From JAKFWF01 sp963750535 (GTDB lineage: Bacteria; Pseudomonadota; Alphaproteobacteria; Rhizobiales; Hyphomicrobiaceae): a stretch of 64,000 nucleotides of DNA. Under the pieces are notes generated by a model. It was not told the origin of the DNA. It made no database searches and worked only from the letters and a program-made list of their open reading frames with translations. Positions 18,542-27,840 of this stretch are shown here, piece by piece. Position numbers and translations under genes: made by a program. Location of the stretch: the NCBI GenBank assembly GCA_963750535.1, contig CAVVRF010000025.1:1-64000 (forward strand), given 5' to 3'. Each line of letters opens with the position of its first letter. Positions within the stretch are counted from its first letter, which is position 1.

Positions 18542-18913
18542 TCGCGTCGGTGGCGGGCTCAGCGCCGCTGCCTACTGCCCATTTCCACTGCCACTGCCTA
18601 CTGCCTATTGGCTATTGGCTATTCGCCACCCTCCACTCCCCCAACTTATCCACGCCTCCCGCCCCCGTGCGATACTGCCCTCGTTCCGCTTCATCGAGGG
18701 CGTGCTTCGAAGGCGTTCTGGTGCGGAGGCGGAATAGGACGGTCCGGTCAAACAATCCGGCACGCGGCGGTGACGGCCGGGAGGTCGCGCGCCTCTAGCG
18801 AGACGGGGGAGTAATGGCGGAGGGACCCCCCTCGAGATCATAGGCCCTAGGACGCGGCGTGACCGAAACATCCGTCCGAGCAATGGGGTGGCTCTGGCCC
18901 ACTTCAATGCCAA

Positions 18914-18933
18914 CTGCGGAAGACCGCCGTGGA
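18914..18933. repeat. 20-base direct repeat, left copy
   Basis: CTGCGGAAGACCGCCGTGGA recurs exactly at 19147-19166. The pair brackets the nested AACCCAAC palindrome. Confidence 0.7.
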
Positions 18934-19043
18934 CCACGGCCGCCCCGCTCCCCCTCGATCGAGGGGAAAATGAAAATCACCGCCTGAATGACAACGAGAT
19001 GGAGTTGATCACTTGTATGCACATCGAAACAAACGCGTCGCCT

Positions 19044-19142
19044 GTAGGTTGGGTTAGCGCCCCTTGGCGCGTAACCCAACAACTTCGGCTGCCCGCGCAA
19101 CGTTGGGTTACGCGCGGAAGCGGCCGCGCTAACCCAACCTAC
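19044..19142. repeat. Nested AACCCAAC palindromic element
   Basis: Outer perfect 17-bp arms GTAGGTTGGGTTAGCGC (19044-19060) and GCGCTAACCCAACCTAC (19126-19142) enclose inner perfect 14-bp arms GCGCGTAACCCAAC (19067-19080) and GTTGGGTTACGCGC (19102-19115). The GTAGGTTGGGTTAGC signature belongs to a widely dispersed class of REP-like bacterial intergenic repeats. It ends about 105 bases upstream of rimO. Confidence 0.8.
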
Positions 19143-19146
19143 GGTC

Positions 19147-19166
19147 CTGCGGAAGACCGCCGTGGA
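19147..19166. repeat. 20-base direct repeat, right copy
   Basis: Exact repeat of 18914-18933, immediately after the nested palindrome. Confidence 0.7.
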
Positions 19167-19247
19167 TCGCCTGGACCGCATGAGTTGCATCAACATTTAA
19201 TTCGCCGCCCTTTGCCATTTCGCCCCTTCATCGCGTAGAGACGACGA

Positions 19248-20636
19248 ATGACCGCATCGACAAAAACCAAGATCACCGCCGCTCGCGGCAAACCGCAGCC
19301 CGCCAAGGCGCGTCGCGCCGGCAGGCCGAAGGTCCCCAAGGTCGGCTTCGTGTCGCTCGGCTGCCCGAAGGCGCTCGTCGACAGCGAGCGGATCATCACC
19401 CGGCTGCGCGCGGAGGGCTACGCGATCGCACCCGACTACGACGGCGCCGACGTGGTCGTGGTCAACACCTGCGGCTTCCTGAACTCGGCGAAGCAGGAGA
19501 GCCTCGGCGCCATCGGCGAGGCGATGGCCGCCAACGGCCGCGTCATCGTCACCGGCTGCCTCGGCGTCGAGGAGGCACGCATCCGGGCCGAGCATCCGGG
19601 CGTGCTCGCGGTCACCGGCCCGCACCAGTACGAGCAGGTGATGGAGGCGGTGCATGACGCGGTGCCACCGCTGCACGACCCGTTCCTCGATCTGGTGCCG
19701 CCGGAAGGACTGCACCTGACACCGCGCCACTACGCCTATCTGAAGATCTCCGAGGGCTGCAACAACGCCTGCTCGTTCTGCATCATCCCGGACCTGCGCG
19801 GCAGGCTGGTGAGCCGTCCCGCCAACCACGTGATGGCGGAGGCCGAGAAGCTGGTTAAGGCCGGAGTGAAGGAGCTGCTGGTGATCAGCCAGGACACCAG
19901 CGCCTACGGCCTCGACATCAAGTATGCGACGAGCCCATGGAAGGGCTCCCCGCTCGCGGCCCGCTTCCTCGACCTGTCAAGAGCGCTCGGCGAGCTCGGC
20001 GCCTGGGTCCGGCTGCACTACGTCTACCCCTACCCGCACGTCGACGACGTGATCCCGCTGATGGCCGAGGGCAAGATCCTGCCCTACCTCGACATCCCCT
20101 TCCAGCACGCCTCGCCGAAAGTGCTGAAGGCGATGCGCCGCCCCGGCAACCAGGACAAGACCGCCGCCCGCATCGCCAGGTGGCGGCAGGCTTGTCCCGA
20201 CCTCGCGATCCGCTCGACCTTCATCGTCGGCTTTCCCGGCGAGACCGAGGAGGATTTCCGGGTGCTGCTCGACTGGCTTGGCGAAGCGCGTCTCAACCGG
20301 GTCGGCTGCTTCAAGTACGAAGCGGTCGACGGCGCCAAGGCGAACGATCTCGAGGGCGCGGTACCGGAGGAGGTCAAGGAGGAGCGCTGGCACCGCTTCA
20401 TGGCGGCGCAGCAGGAGGTGAGCCGCGAGATCCTCGGCAGCCGCGTCGGCCGCACCATCGACGTCATCATCGACGAGGTGGACGGGGAAGGCGCGCTCGG
20501 CCGCTCGCAGTGGGACGCGCCGGAGATCGACGGCAGCGTGTTCCTCAACGGCGCGACACAGCTCGAGGCCGGCCGGATCGTGAAAGCAAGGATCGTCCAC
20601 GCCGACGAGTACGACCTGTGGGGGGAGCTGGCATGA
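19248..20636 (+). CDS. rimO: Ribosomal protein S12 methylthiotransferase RimO
   Basis: A 462-residue radical-SAM methylthiotransferase that modifies Asp88 of ribosomal protein S12. An N-terminal MTTase domain (VGFVSLGCPKALVDSERI, VVNTCGFLNSAKQES, VTGCLG, each with an iron-sulfur-ligating Cys) precedes the radical-SAM core with KISEGCNNACSFCIIPDLRG (CxxxCxxC), then IVGFPGETEEDF and a C-terminal TRAM domain. The first 25 residues are a basic Lys/Ala-rich extension. The stop overlaps the next gene's ATG (TGGCATGA), suggesting cotranscription. Confidence 0.96.
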   Translation: MTASTKTKITAARGKPQPAKARRAGRPKVPKVGFVSLGCPKALVDSERIITRLRAEGYAIAPDYDGADVVVVNTCGFLNSAKQESLGAIGEAMAANGRVIVTGCLGVEEARIRAEHPGVLAVTGPHQYEQVMEAVHDAVPPLHDPFLDLVPPEGLHLTPRHYAYLKISEGCNNACSFCIIPDLRGRLVSRPANHVMAEAEKLVKAGVKELLVISQDTSAYGLDIKYATSPWKGSPLAARFLDLSRALGELGAWVRLHYVYPYPHVDDVIPLMAEGKILPYLDIPFQHASPKVLKAMRRPGNQDKTAARIARWRQACPDLAIRSTFIVGFPGETEEDFRVLLDWLGEARLNRVGCFKYEAVDGAKANDLEGAVPEEVKEERWHRFMAAQQEVSREILGSRVGRTIDVIIDEVDGEGALGRSQWDAPEIDGSVFLNGATQLEAGRIVKARIVHADEYDLWGELA

Positions 20637-21635
20637 GCCATCCGCGCATCCTGCTGACCCACACGCCGGACATGCTGGCCAACTACTACGGCGAGCGCGC
20701 GGTCGCCGGCTTGCAGGCGCTCGGCGAGGTGGTCTTCCACGAAGGCGCCGCGCCGCTCGACAGCGACGGGATCGCAAGGCTCGCCAAGGGCTGCCGGCTG
20801 ATCATCGCCGACCGCAATACGCCGGGCCCGGCCGAACTATTCGGCAAGATTCCCGACGCGGTCGCCTTCCTGCGATGCGCTGTCGACATTCGCAACATCG
20901 ATGTCGAGGCGGCGTCGCGCGCCGGCATCCTGGTCACGCAGGCGAGCCCCGGCTTCGTGCCCGCCGTCGCCGAAATGGCGTTCGGCCAGATGATCGACAT
21001 TGCCCGCGGGATCACCCGCTCGACGATCGCCTATCGCTCCGGCCATCAGCCGGAGGCGCGCAAGGGCGTGCAGCTTTCCGGCGCGACGCTCGGGCTCATC
21101 GGCTACGGCGCCATCGCCCGGCATGTCGCGACGATCGCGCATGCTTTCGGCATGACCGTTCTGGTGCACGACCCCTATGTCAAGGACGCCGCCCCGTTCG
21201 TTCGCATGACGAGCTTCGACGAGGTGGCCGTCGGCCGCCGACTTCCTGCTGCCGCTCGCCGTCGCCACGGCGGAAACCGAGAACCTGATCGACGCCGCCG
21301 TCCTGCGACGAATGAAGCCGACCGCGTTCCTGATCAACCTGTCCCGCGGCAACCTGATCGACGAGGCGGCACTCGGCCGAGCGCTCGACGAGCGCTGGAT
21401 CGCCGGCGCGGCCATGGACGTGGGGCGCGCGCCGGACCAGATGCCGTCGCCGCATCTTGCCGCGCGCGACGACGTGATCGCGACGCCGCACACCGCTGGC
21501 CTCACGCCGGCGTCGATCGAGCACCAGGCGCTGGAGACGGTCGCCCAGGCCGGTGAGATCCTGGCCGGGCGCATTCCTCGCGGTGCCGTCAATACGAAAT
21601 TCGCATCGAGACTTGCGGCCAGCCCAAGTGAATGA
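20634..21635 (+). CDS. D-2-hydroxyacid dehydrogenase (frameshift)
   Basis: A member of the NAD-dependent D-isomer-specific 2-hydroxyacid dehydrogenase family, about 330 residues. The Rossmann motif LGLIGYGAIARHVATIA, catalytic Arg region LINLSRGNLIDE and the C-terminal ATPHTAGLTP (His of the catalytic triad) are visible. Near 21235 one extra C in GTCGGCCGCCGAC shifts the frame; removing it gives continuous VAVGADFLLPLAVATAETENL. The ATG overlaps the end of rimO. Substrate cannot be told from sequence. Confidence 0.85.
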
Positions 21636-21911
21636 ATTCGATTCGCACGCAAGCCCGGCCTGTTGCAAAAATCATCTATATCCACAGGAAAATGCATCCG
21701 GTCTTCAGCGGAAGATTGCCAAAAGCAACCTCCAGCGCCAGATTTGCCTCGACAAATGCAGCGTCACGGCCGCATGCGGCGGCTTGCGACTTGTAGATGT
21801 CGGTGTTGCGTAGCGTGCTGTTGCGTGTGATCGAGTAGCGCTCTTGCGCTGGTATCCTGTTGCGTAATTGTGGCGTTGTCGACTGCTTGCGTACCCCGCA
21901 TGAAAACAGTT
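21636..21911 (+). ncRNA. Possible small RNA ahead of a strong terminator
   Basis: About 275 bases without an ORF of note, ending in a strong plus-strand terminator. It has a lower GC content than its surroundings and recurring TGTTGCGT words (around 21804, 21819 and 21858). It could be a long 3' UTR of the dehydrogenase or an independent small RNA. No known RNA family is recognised. Confidence 0.25.
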
Positions 21912-21947
21912 AGCCGGCTGGATCCCCCGATTCAGCCGGTTCTTTTT
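21912..21947 (+). terminator. Rho-independent terminator
   Basis: AGCCGGCTG (21912-21920) pairs with CAGCCGGTT (21933-21941), with one G-U pair, around a 12-base loop, and is followed by CTTTTTT. It ends the rimO-dehydrogenase transcript or a small RNA and lies just before the convergent mutM. Confidence 0.82.
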
Positions 21948-21957
21948 TGTGCTCTCC

Positions 21958-22842
21958 TCACCGCTGGCAGCGCGGACAGAAGAATGTCGAACGGCCAGCC
22001 TGCACGATCCGCCTCACCTTGCCCTTGCAGCCGTCCGTGGCGCACGGCTCATCCTCCCGCCCGTAGGCTCTGAAGGCATGCTGGAAGTAGCCGAGCGAGC
22101 CGTCGGTCTGCCGGTGGTCCCTGAGCGTCGAGCCGCCGGCCTCGATCGCCTCGCCGAGCACGCTGCGAATGATCGGGACGAGGCGCTCGGCCTTGTCGGT
22201 CGGCCGGCCGGCGCCACGCGCAAGGCAGCCTGCCGGCCGTCGCGGGTCGAGCCGGGCGCGAAACAGCGCCTCGCAGACGTAGATGTTGCCTAGCCCGGCG
22301 ATGACCCGCTGATCGAGCAGGAAGGCCTTGAGGTCGGTCTTTCTGCCGGCCGCGCGGGCAGCAAGATATTCAGCGGTCAATTCATTGCCGAGCGGCTCGA
22401 CGCCGAGCCCCGCGATCAGGCGGTGGCGCTCCACGTCGTCCTCGCGGCACAGATCCATGCTGCCGAACCGGCGCGGGTCGTTGTAGGTGATCCGGGTGCC
22501 GTCCGACATCTCGAACACCACGTGATCGTGCGTCGCCGCGCCGCCCGTCTCGTGCTCGTACTCGCCGATGATGCCGCCGCGCCCATTCGGCATCCTGATC
22601 GAGAACCGCCCGCTCATGCCGAGATGCATGATCAGGACCTCGCCCGTCGACAACCGCACCAGCACGTACTTGGCGCGCCGCCCGAGGCTCGTGATGCCGG
22701 CGCCGGTCAGCCGCGCGACAAACCGGTCCGGAAACGGGAAGCGCAGATCGGGACGCCGCAACTCCACCCGCGCGAACTGCTGTCCGGCCATTGCCGGCTC
22801 CAGTCCGCGCCTGACGATCTCGACCTCGGGCAGCTCGGGCAT
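21958..22842 (-). CDS. mutM: Formamidopyrimidine-DNA glycosylase
   Basis: MutM excises 8-oxoguanine and other oxidised purines and nicks the abasic site. The 294-residue protein starts MPELPEVEIVRRGLEPAM (Pro2 nucleophile, Glu3), has the beta-hairpin Lys in RRAKYVLVRL, the helix-two-turn-helix FLLDQRVIAGLGNIYVCEAL, and ends in a zinc finger (CATDGCKGKV...FFCPRCQR). It is divergent from no gene but lies head-to-tail after ubiE on the same strand, spaced 83 bases. Confidence 0.96.
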   Translation of the reverse strand: MPELPEVEIVRRGLEPAMAGQQFARVELRRPDLRFPFPDRFVARLTGAGITSLGRRAKYVLVRLSTGEVLIMHLGMSGRFSIRMPNGRGGIIGEYEHETGGAATHDHVVFEMSDGTRITYNDPRRFGSMDLCREDDVERHRLIAGLGVEPLGNELTAEYLAARAAGRKTDLKAFLLDQRVIAGLGNIYVCEALFRARLDPRRPAGCLARGAGRPTDKAERLVPIIRSVLGEAIEAGGSTLRDHRQTDGSLGYFQHAFRAYGREDEPCATDGCKGKVRRIVQAGRSTFFCPRCQR

Positions 22843-22925
22843 CGAACCTCGCTCGCTACAATCGCTCTCGGCAATAGATGGCGGGACGACACCTGTCGAC
22901 TTCGCCGCGACGAGGCGGACGCCGA

Positions 22926-23702
22926 CTACAGCCGCCAGCCGGAGTGGATCGCGGCAATGCCGCCGGTGAGGTTGCGATAGCTGACGCGCTCGAAGCCGGC
23001 GTCACGGATCATGCCGGCGAACGCCTCCTGCGGCGGGAACCTGCGGATGCTCTCGACCAGATATTCGTACGGCTCGGCGGCGCCCGCGGCCCATTGCCCG
23101 AGCCGCGGGATCACCTGGAACGAGTGAAAGTCGTACAGGTTGTCGAGCAGAGGCACGTCGACGTGGGAGAATTCCAGGCACAGGAAGCGGCCGCCCGGCT
23201 TCAGCACGCGTCGCGCCTCGGCGAGTGCACGGTCGATGTGAGTGACGTTGCGGATGCCGAAGGCGATCGTGTAGGCGTCGAACGAGCAGTCGGCGAAGGG
23301 CAGCGCCTCGGCATTGCCCTCGACGATCGAGACGCGGTCGTCGAGTCCGGCCGCCGTCACCTTGCGCTGGCCGACGCTCAGCATCTCGGGGCTGATATCG
23401 CAGATCGTCGCGGCGCAGCCTGGGCCGCCACGGCTGATGAATTTCAGCGCCACGTCGCCGGTGCCGCCGGCCACGTCGAGCAGCCGGAACGGGGTGGCTC
23501 CCGACGGCGGATTGAGCATGGTGATGAAGTCCGACTTCCACAGCCGGTGCAGGCCGCCCGACATCAGGTCGTTCATCAGGTCGTAGCGCTCGGCGACGCT
23601 GGAGAAGACCTCGTTGACGAGGCCCTGGCGGTCGGCCTCGGCGACGTCGCGGAAGCCGAACGAGGTCTGGGTCGACGATGAACCGGGAGCGTGCTGTGTC
23701 AT
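22926..23702 (-). CDS. ubiE: Ubiquinone/menaquinone C-methyltransferase UbiE
   Basis: A 258-residue SAM-dependent methyltransferase acting in ubiquinone (and menaquinone) synthesis. It shows VAERYDLMNDLMSGGLHRLW, the SAM-binding LLDVAGGTGDVALKF, EGNAEALPFADCSFDAYTIA, FGIRNVTHIDRAL and PGGRFLCLEFS, all diagnostic of UbiE. Length fits. It begins close to the divergent purine cluster. Confidence 0.96.
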   Translation of the reverse strand: MTQHAPGSSSTQTSFGFRDVAEADRQGLVNEVFSSVAERYDLMNDLMSGGLHRLWKSDFITMLNPPSGATPFRLLDVAGGTGDVALKFISRGGPGCAATICDISPEMLSVGQRKVTAAGLDDRVSIVEGNAEALPFADCSFDAYTIAFGIRNVTHIDRALAEARRVLKPGGRFLCLEFSHVDVPLLDNLYDFHSFQVIPRLGQWAAGAAEPYEYLVESIRRFPPQEAFAGMIRDAGFERVSYRNLTGGIAAIHSGWRL

Positions 23703-23904
23703 GGTCGAGTTCTACAGCATCGCCGCCGGGCGAGACCATTCATTTGTGCGCACGTTCGGCGATGGGCCACGACGATCGAGTTCCGCCGGAAAGGCCGCCC
23801 CGCAGGAAGCGGGGATTTCCCATCGGACTGCCTGGAATGCGCCACCAATCGCCCAAATTTTGCGCTTGACCGGGCTTTGCCGGCCGTCGGACGCTCCACT
23901 CGAC
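23703..23904. promoter_or_regulatory. ubiE-xdhA divergent intergenic region
   Basis: About 200 bases between ubiE (minus) and xdhA (plus), holding both promoters. It includes TTTTGCGCTTGACC shortly before xdhA, where TTGACC could be a -35 box. Frames through here are not protein-like. Confidence 0.35.
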
Positions 23905-25360
23905 ATGACCGCCGAGATCAAATTCCTGCTCAACGGCGAGGTGCAGCGGCTGGACCGCGTCGCTCCTGCGACGACGCTTTACCAATTCCTGCGCGCGAGC
24001 GGCCTGACCGGCACCAAGGAAGGCTGCGCCGAGGGCGACTGCGGCGCCTGCACCGTCGCCCTGGGTGCGATCGAGGACGGCCGGTTGCGGCTGCGCGCGG
24101 TCAACTCCTGCATCCTGCTGGTCGGCATGCTCGAGGGCAAATCCGTCACCACCGTCGAACGTGTCAAGGGGCCTGGCGGCGAGCTTCATCCTGTGCAGCA
24201 GGCGATTGCGGATGGCCACGGCTCGCAGTGCGGCTTCTGCACGCCGGGCTTCGTGATGACGCTCTACGTGGCCCACGTCGAGAACGCGGCGTGCGACCGG
24301 CTGCAGGACATCACCGACCTGCTTGCCGGCAACCTGTGCCGCTGCACCGGCTACGGCCCGATCATCGAGGCGGCGCGCCGAATGAAGGAGGTGCCGGCGC
24401 CGGCGTGGGATGTCGAACGGCGGAAGGCCGAGGCGGATGCGTTGCGCGAGCTGAATTCCGGCGCCAGCGTCGATCTCGTCGCGCACGGACAGCGGCTGTT
24501 CTCACCGACCAGTATCGGCGAGCTGACCAGCATCCTGGGCGAGCATCCAGGTGCGACCATCATCGCCGGCGCGACGGATGTGGGATTGTGGGTGACGAAA
24601 CAGCATCGGGACTTGCCCGTCGTGGTGCACGTCGGCCGCGTCCGCGAGCTGCAGTCGATCGGCCAGGATGGCAATGTCTTGTCGATCGGGGCGGCGCTCA
24701 CCTACGCCGATCTGCCGCGCATGCTGCTCGACCGCTATCCCAGCCTGGCGGAGCTGATCCGCCGCATCGGCTCGCAGCTGATCCGCAACTCGGGCACCGT
24801 CGGCGGCAACATCGCCAACGGCTCGCCGATCGGCGACATGGCCGCCACCGCTGATCGCGCTCGACGCGACGCTGGTGCTGCGCTCGGCAAACGGTCAACG
24901 GCGCATCCCGATCGAGGACTTCTTCGTCGCCTACGGCAAGCAGGACCTTCGATCGGGCGAGTTCGTCGAGGCGATCGAGGTACCGCTCGCGACGAGGCCC
25001 GACGAGCTCAGGTGCTACAAGGTGTCCAAGCGCTTCGACCAGGACATCTCGGCGGTGTGCGGCTGTTTCAATATTGCCATCGACGGCGGCATCGTCCGCA
25101 CGGCGCGCATCGCGTTCGGCGGCATGGCGGCGACGCCGAAGCGTGCTGCTACCGTGGAGGCCGCGCTTGTTGGCAATGTCTTCGCACCAGGCACGATAGA
25201 GGCCGCGATTCCGCGTTTCGAAGCGGATTTCTCTCCGATCAGCGACATGCGCGCTTCGGCCGACTATCGGATGCTGGTCGCGAAGAATATGCTGCGCCGC
25301 TATTACGACGAACACGGCGCGACCGCCGGGCGCAGCCGGCTGCTGGAATTGTCGGTGTGA
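23905..25360 (+). CDS. xdhA: Xanthine dehydrogenase small subunit (frameshift)
   Basis: The iron-sulfur/FAD subunit of bacterial xanthine dehydrogenase, about 485 residues. It contains the plant-type [2Fe-2S] site GCAEGDCGAC, the second [2Fe-2S] site with CGFCTPGF and LCRCTGYGP, and a FAD-binding domain from about residue 195 (IIAGATDVGLWVTK, SGTVGGNIANGSPIGDM), ending in the CO-dehydrogenase flavoprotein C-terminal domain (FDQDISAVCG). One extra G near 24842 (ATGGCCGCC for ATGCCGCC) breaks the frame; repairing it gives DMPPPLIALDATLVLRSANG. The gene ends nine bases before xdhB. Confidence 0.9.
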
Positions 25361-25368
25361 GGCCGCAC

Positions 25369-27729
25369 ATGCATGCCCCCGCAGACATTCCCTCCAAATC
25401 CCGCATCGACGGCGGCGTGCACGAGGCGCGCCGCCACGACAGCGGCGAGCGGCACGTCACCGGCGAAGCCGTATATACCGGCGATATCACGCTGCCGGCC
25501 GGCGCCTTGCAGGCGTTCATCGCGACGAGCCCGCACGCGCACGCGGTGATCAAGCGCATGGACCTCGACGCCGTGCGCCGCGCGCCAGGCGTGGCGGCGG
25601 TGCTCGCGGCCGGCGACATTCCCGGTGTCAACGATTGCAGCCCGACCCGCGGCGACGATCCGATCTTCGCCGATGGGCGCGTGGAATATGCCGGGCAATC
25701 GATGTTCGCGGTCGCGGCCGGGACCGTCGCCGAAGCGCGTGCGGCGGCGTCGCTGGCGGCCATCGAATACGAGCCACGACCGGCGATCATCACCATCGCC
25801 CAGGCGCTGGCCGCGAAATCCTATCTCGAGCCGCCGCGAACGCTGGTCCATGGCGATCCCGACGCCGCGATCGAAGACGCGCCGCATCGCGTCCGTGGCC
25901 GCATCGAGATCGGCGGCCAGGAGCACTTCTATCTCGAAGGGCAGGTGGCGCTCGCGGTTCCGGCCGAGGGCGACGAGATCACCATCCATTGCTCGACGCA
26001 GCATCCGACCGAGGTCCAGCACAAGGTTGCCGAGGTCCTGGCGGTGCCGTTCCACGCCGTCACCGTCGAGGTGCGCCGGATGGGCGGCGCGTTCGGCGGC
26101 AAGGAGACGCAAGGCAACCTTCCGGCGACGGTGGCCGCGCTGCTCGCCAGGCGCACCGGCCGCGCCGTGATGCTGCGCTACGACCGCGACGACGACATGC
26201 GCATCACCGGCAAGCGCCACGATTTCCGCATCGACTATACGGCTGGCTTCGACGACGAAGGGCGCATCCTCGGCGTTGCGTTCGAACAGGCCATGCGCTG
26301 CGGCGTCTCGTTCGACCTGTCGGGCGCCATCGCCGACCGGGCGCTGTGCCATGCCGACAACGCCTACCATCTGCCGGCGCTGCGTCTCACCTCGCGCTTG
26401 CTCAGGACCAACACCGCCTCCAATACCGCCTTCCGCGGCTTCGGCGGTCCGCAGGGCATGATCGGCATCGAGCGCGTGATCGAAGAGATCGCCCGGTATC
26501 TGCGCCGCGATCCGGCGGCCGTGCGCCGCGCCAATTTCTATCCGCACAAGGACGCGGCGAAGCACCTTGCGACGCCCTACAAGATGCCGGTCGATGATTG
26601 CATCATCCAGGACCTGTTCGACGATCTCGAGCGATCCGCGGACTATGCCGCCCGTCGCGAAGCGATCGCCGGCTGGAACCGTGGCAGCCCGATCCTCAAG
26701 CGTGGCATCGCGATGACGCCGGTGAAGTTCGGCATCTCGTTCAACAACACCATGCTGAACCAGGCCGGCGCGCTGGTGCATGTCTACGCCGACGGCTCGA
26801 TCGGCCTCAATCACGGCGGCACCGAGATGGGCCAGGGCCTGTTCATCAAGGTCGCGCAGGTCGTCGCCGAGGAGTTCCAGGTCGATCTGGCCCGGGTGAA
26901 GGTCACCGCGACCACCACCGGCAAGGTGCCGAACACTTCCGCGACCGCCGCCTCCTCGGGTTCCGACCTCAACGGCATGGCGGCGCGCAATGCGGTGGGC
27001 AAGATTAAGGCGCGGCTGATCGCGCATCTGTCACGCGCCTACCAGACGCCGGCGTCGGAGATCGCCTTCCTGCCCAATCGCCTGCGCGTCGGCAGAATGG
27101 AAATCGCCTTCGACGACGTGATCGCCGAGGCCTATCGCGCCCGCGTCTCGCTATCCGCCACCGGCTTCTATGCGACGCCGAAATTGCACTGGGACCATGC
27201 CACGCGCACCGGCAGGCCGTTCTACTACTTCGCATACGGCGCCGCCGTGTCCGAGGTCGCAATTGACACGCTGAGCGGCGAGAACCGGATCCTTCGCGTC
27301 GACATCCTGCACGATTGCGGCCGCTCGCTGAACCCCGCCATCGACCTGGGCCAGATCGAGGGCGGCTTCGTGCAGGGCGCCGGCTGGCTGACCATGGAGG
27401 AGCTGGTGTGGGACGACCTCGGCCGGCTGCGCACGCATGCCCCCTCGACCTACAAGATCCCGTGCGCCTCCGATCGCGCGCCCGACATGCGGATCAGGAT
27501 CTACCAGCATGGCCGCAACATCGAGGACACCATCTATCGCTCGAAGGCGGTCGGCGAGCCGCCGCTGATGCTGGCGATTTCCGTGCACGCAGCTATTGCC
27601 GGCGCGATCGCCGCCATCGGTGACCACCGCGTCGCACCGGACCTCGACTGCCCGGCGACGCCCGAGCGCATCCTGGCGGCGGTCGAGCGCGTCAAATCGC
27701 AGGCCAAGAGTTTCTCCCATGACGCATGA
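25369..27729 (+). CDS. xdhB: Xanthine dehydrogenase molybdenum subunit
   Basis: The 786-residue molybdopterin-binding subunit that hydroxylates hypoxanthine to xanthine and urate. An N-terminal a/b hammerhead domain (HVTGEAVYTGDI) precedes the Moco-binding domains with QEHFYLEGQVALAV, MGGAFGGKE, AFRGFGGPQGM, HGGTEMGQGLFIKVAQVVAEE and the active-site Glu in KAVGEPPLMLA. The start follows xdhA closely. The maturation chaperone XdhC normally encoded next is not in this window. Confidence 0.95.
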   Translation: MHAPADIPSKSRIDGGVHEARRHDSGERHVTGEAVYTGDITLPAGALQAFIATSPHAHAVIKRMDLDAVRRAPGVAAVLAAGDIPGVNDCSPTRGDDPIFADGRVEYAGQSMFAVAAGTVAEARAAASLAAIEYEPRPAIITIAQALAAKSYLEPPRTLVHGDPDAAIEDAPHRVRGRIEIGGQEHFYLEGQVALAVPAEGDEITIHCSTQHPTEVQHKVAEVLAVPFHAVTVEVRRMGGAFGGKETQGNLPATVAALLARRTGRAVMLRYDRDDDMRITGKRHDFRIDYTAGFDDEGRILGVAFEQAMRCGVSFDLSGAIADRALCHADNAYHLPALRLTSRLLRTNTASNTAFRGFGGPQGMIGIERVIEEIARYLRRDPAAVRRANFYPHKDAAKHLATPYKMPVDDCIIQDLFDDLERSADYAARREAIAGWNRGSPILKRGIAMTPVKFGISFNNTMLNQAGALVHVYADGSIGLNHGGTEMGQGLFIKVAQVVAEEFQVDLARVKVTATTTGKVPNTSATAASSGSDLNGMAARNAVGKIKARLIAHLSRAYQTPASEIAFLPNRLRVGRMEIAFDDVIAEAYRARVSLSATGFYATPKLHWDHATRTGRPFYYFAYGAAVSEVAIDTLSGENRILRVDILHDCGRSLNPAIDLGQIEGGFVQGAGWLTMEELVWDDLGRLRTHAPSTYKIPCASDRAPDMRIRIYQHGRNIEDTIYRSKAVGEPPLMLAISVHAAIAGAIAAIGDHRVAPDLDCPATPERILAAVERVKSQAKSFSHDA

Positions 27730-27840
27730 CGATTTGATCGGCGATCGAGACACACCCGGCGCTCGCATCCCGGCGCCCGTTGCCGCGACCGCAGTCGGTC
27801 CTGGGTCGACCTCGGCATCCGAACCCGGTCGGCCCACCCG

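Larger units (their letters stand above)
17923..19247. other. 1.3-kb gene-free, repeat-rich interval
   Basis: No believable gene on either strand; frames here are low-complexity translations of palindromic repeats. The interval holds two 43-base direct repeats with a diverged inverted relative, a CCCTCTCCCCCG hairpin, a CCCCTCGATCGAGGGG palindrome (18951-18966), a 20-base direct repeat and a nested AACCCAAC palindrome, each listed separately. Confidence 0.7.

Noticed and set aside
17923..19247. Repeats considered as a CRISPR array
   Set aside because: The repeats are palindromic, irregularly spaced and of different kinds, with no cas genes and no uniform spacers.
23614..27729. One 1371-codon frame spanning both xanthine dehydrogenase subunits
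   Set aside because: The two genes share a frame by accident of a frameshift in xdhA; between about 24845 and 25368 that frame is nonsense, while the true xdhA end lies in another frame and xdhB has its own start at 25369.
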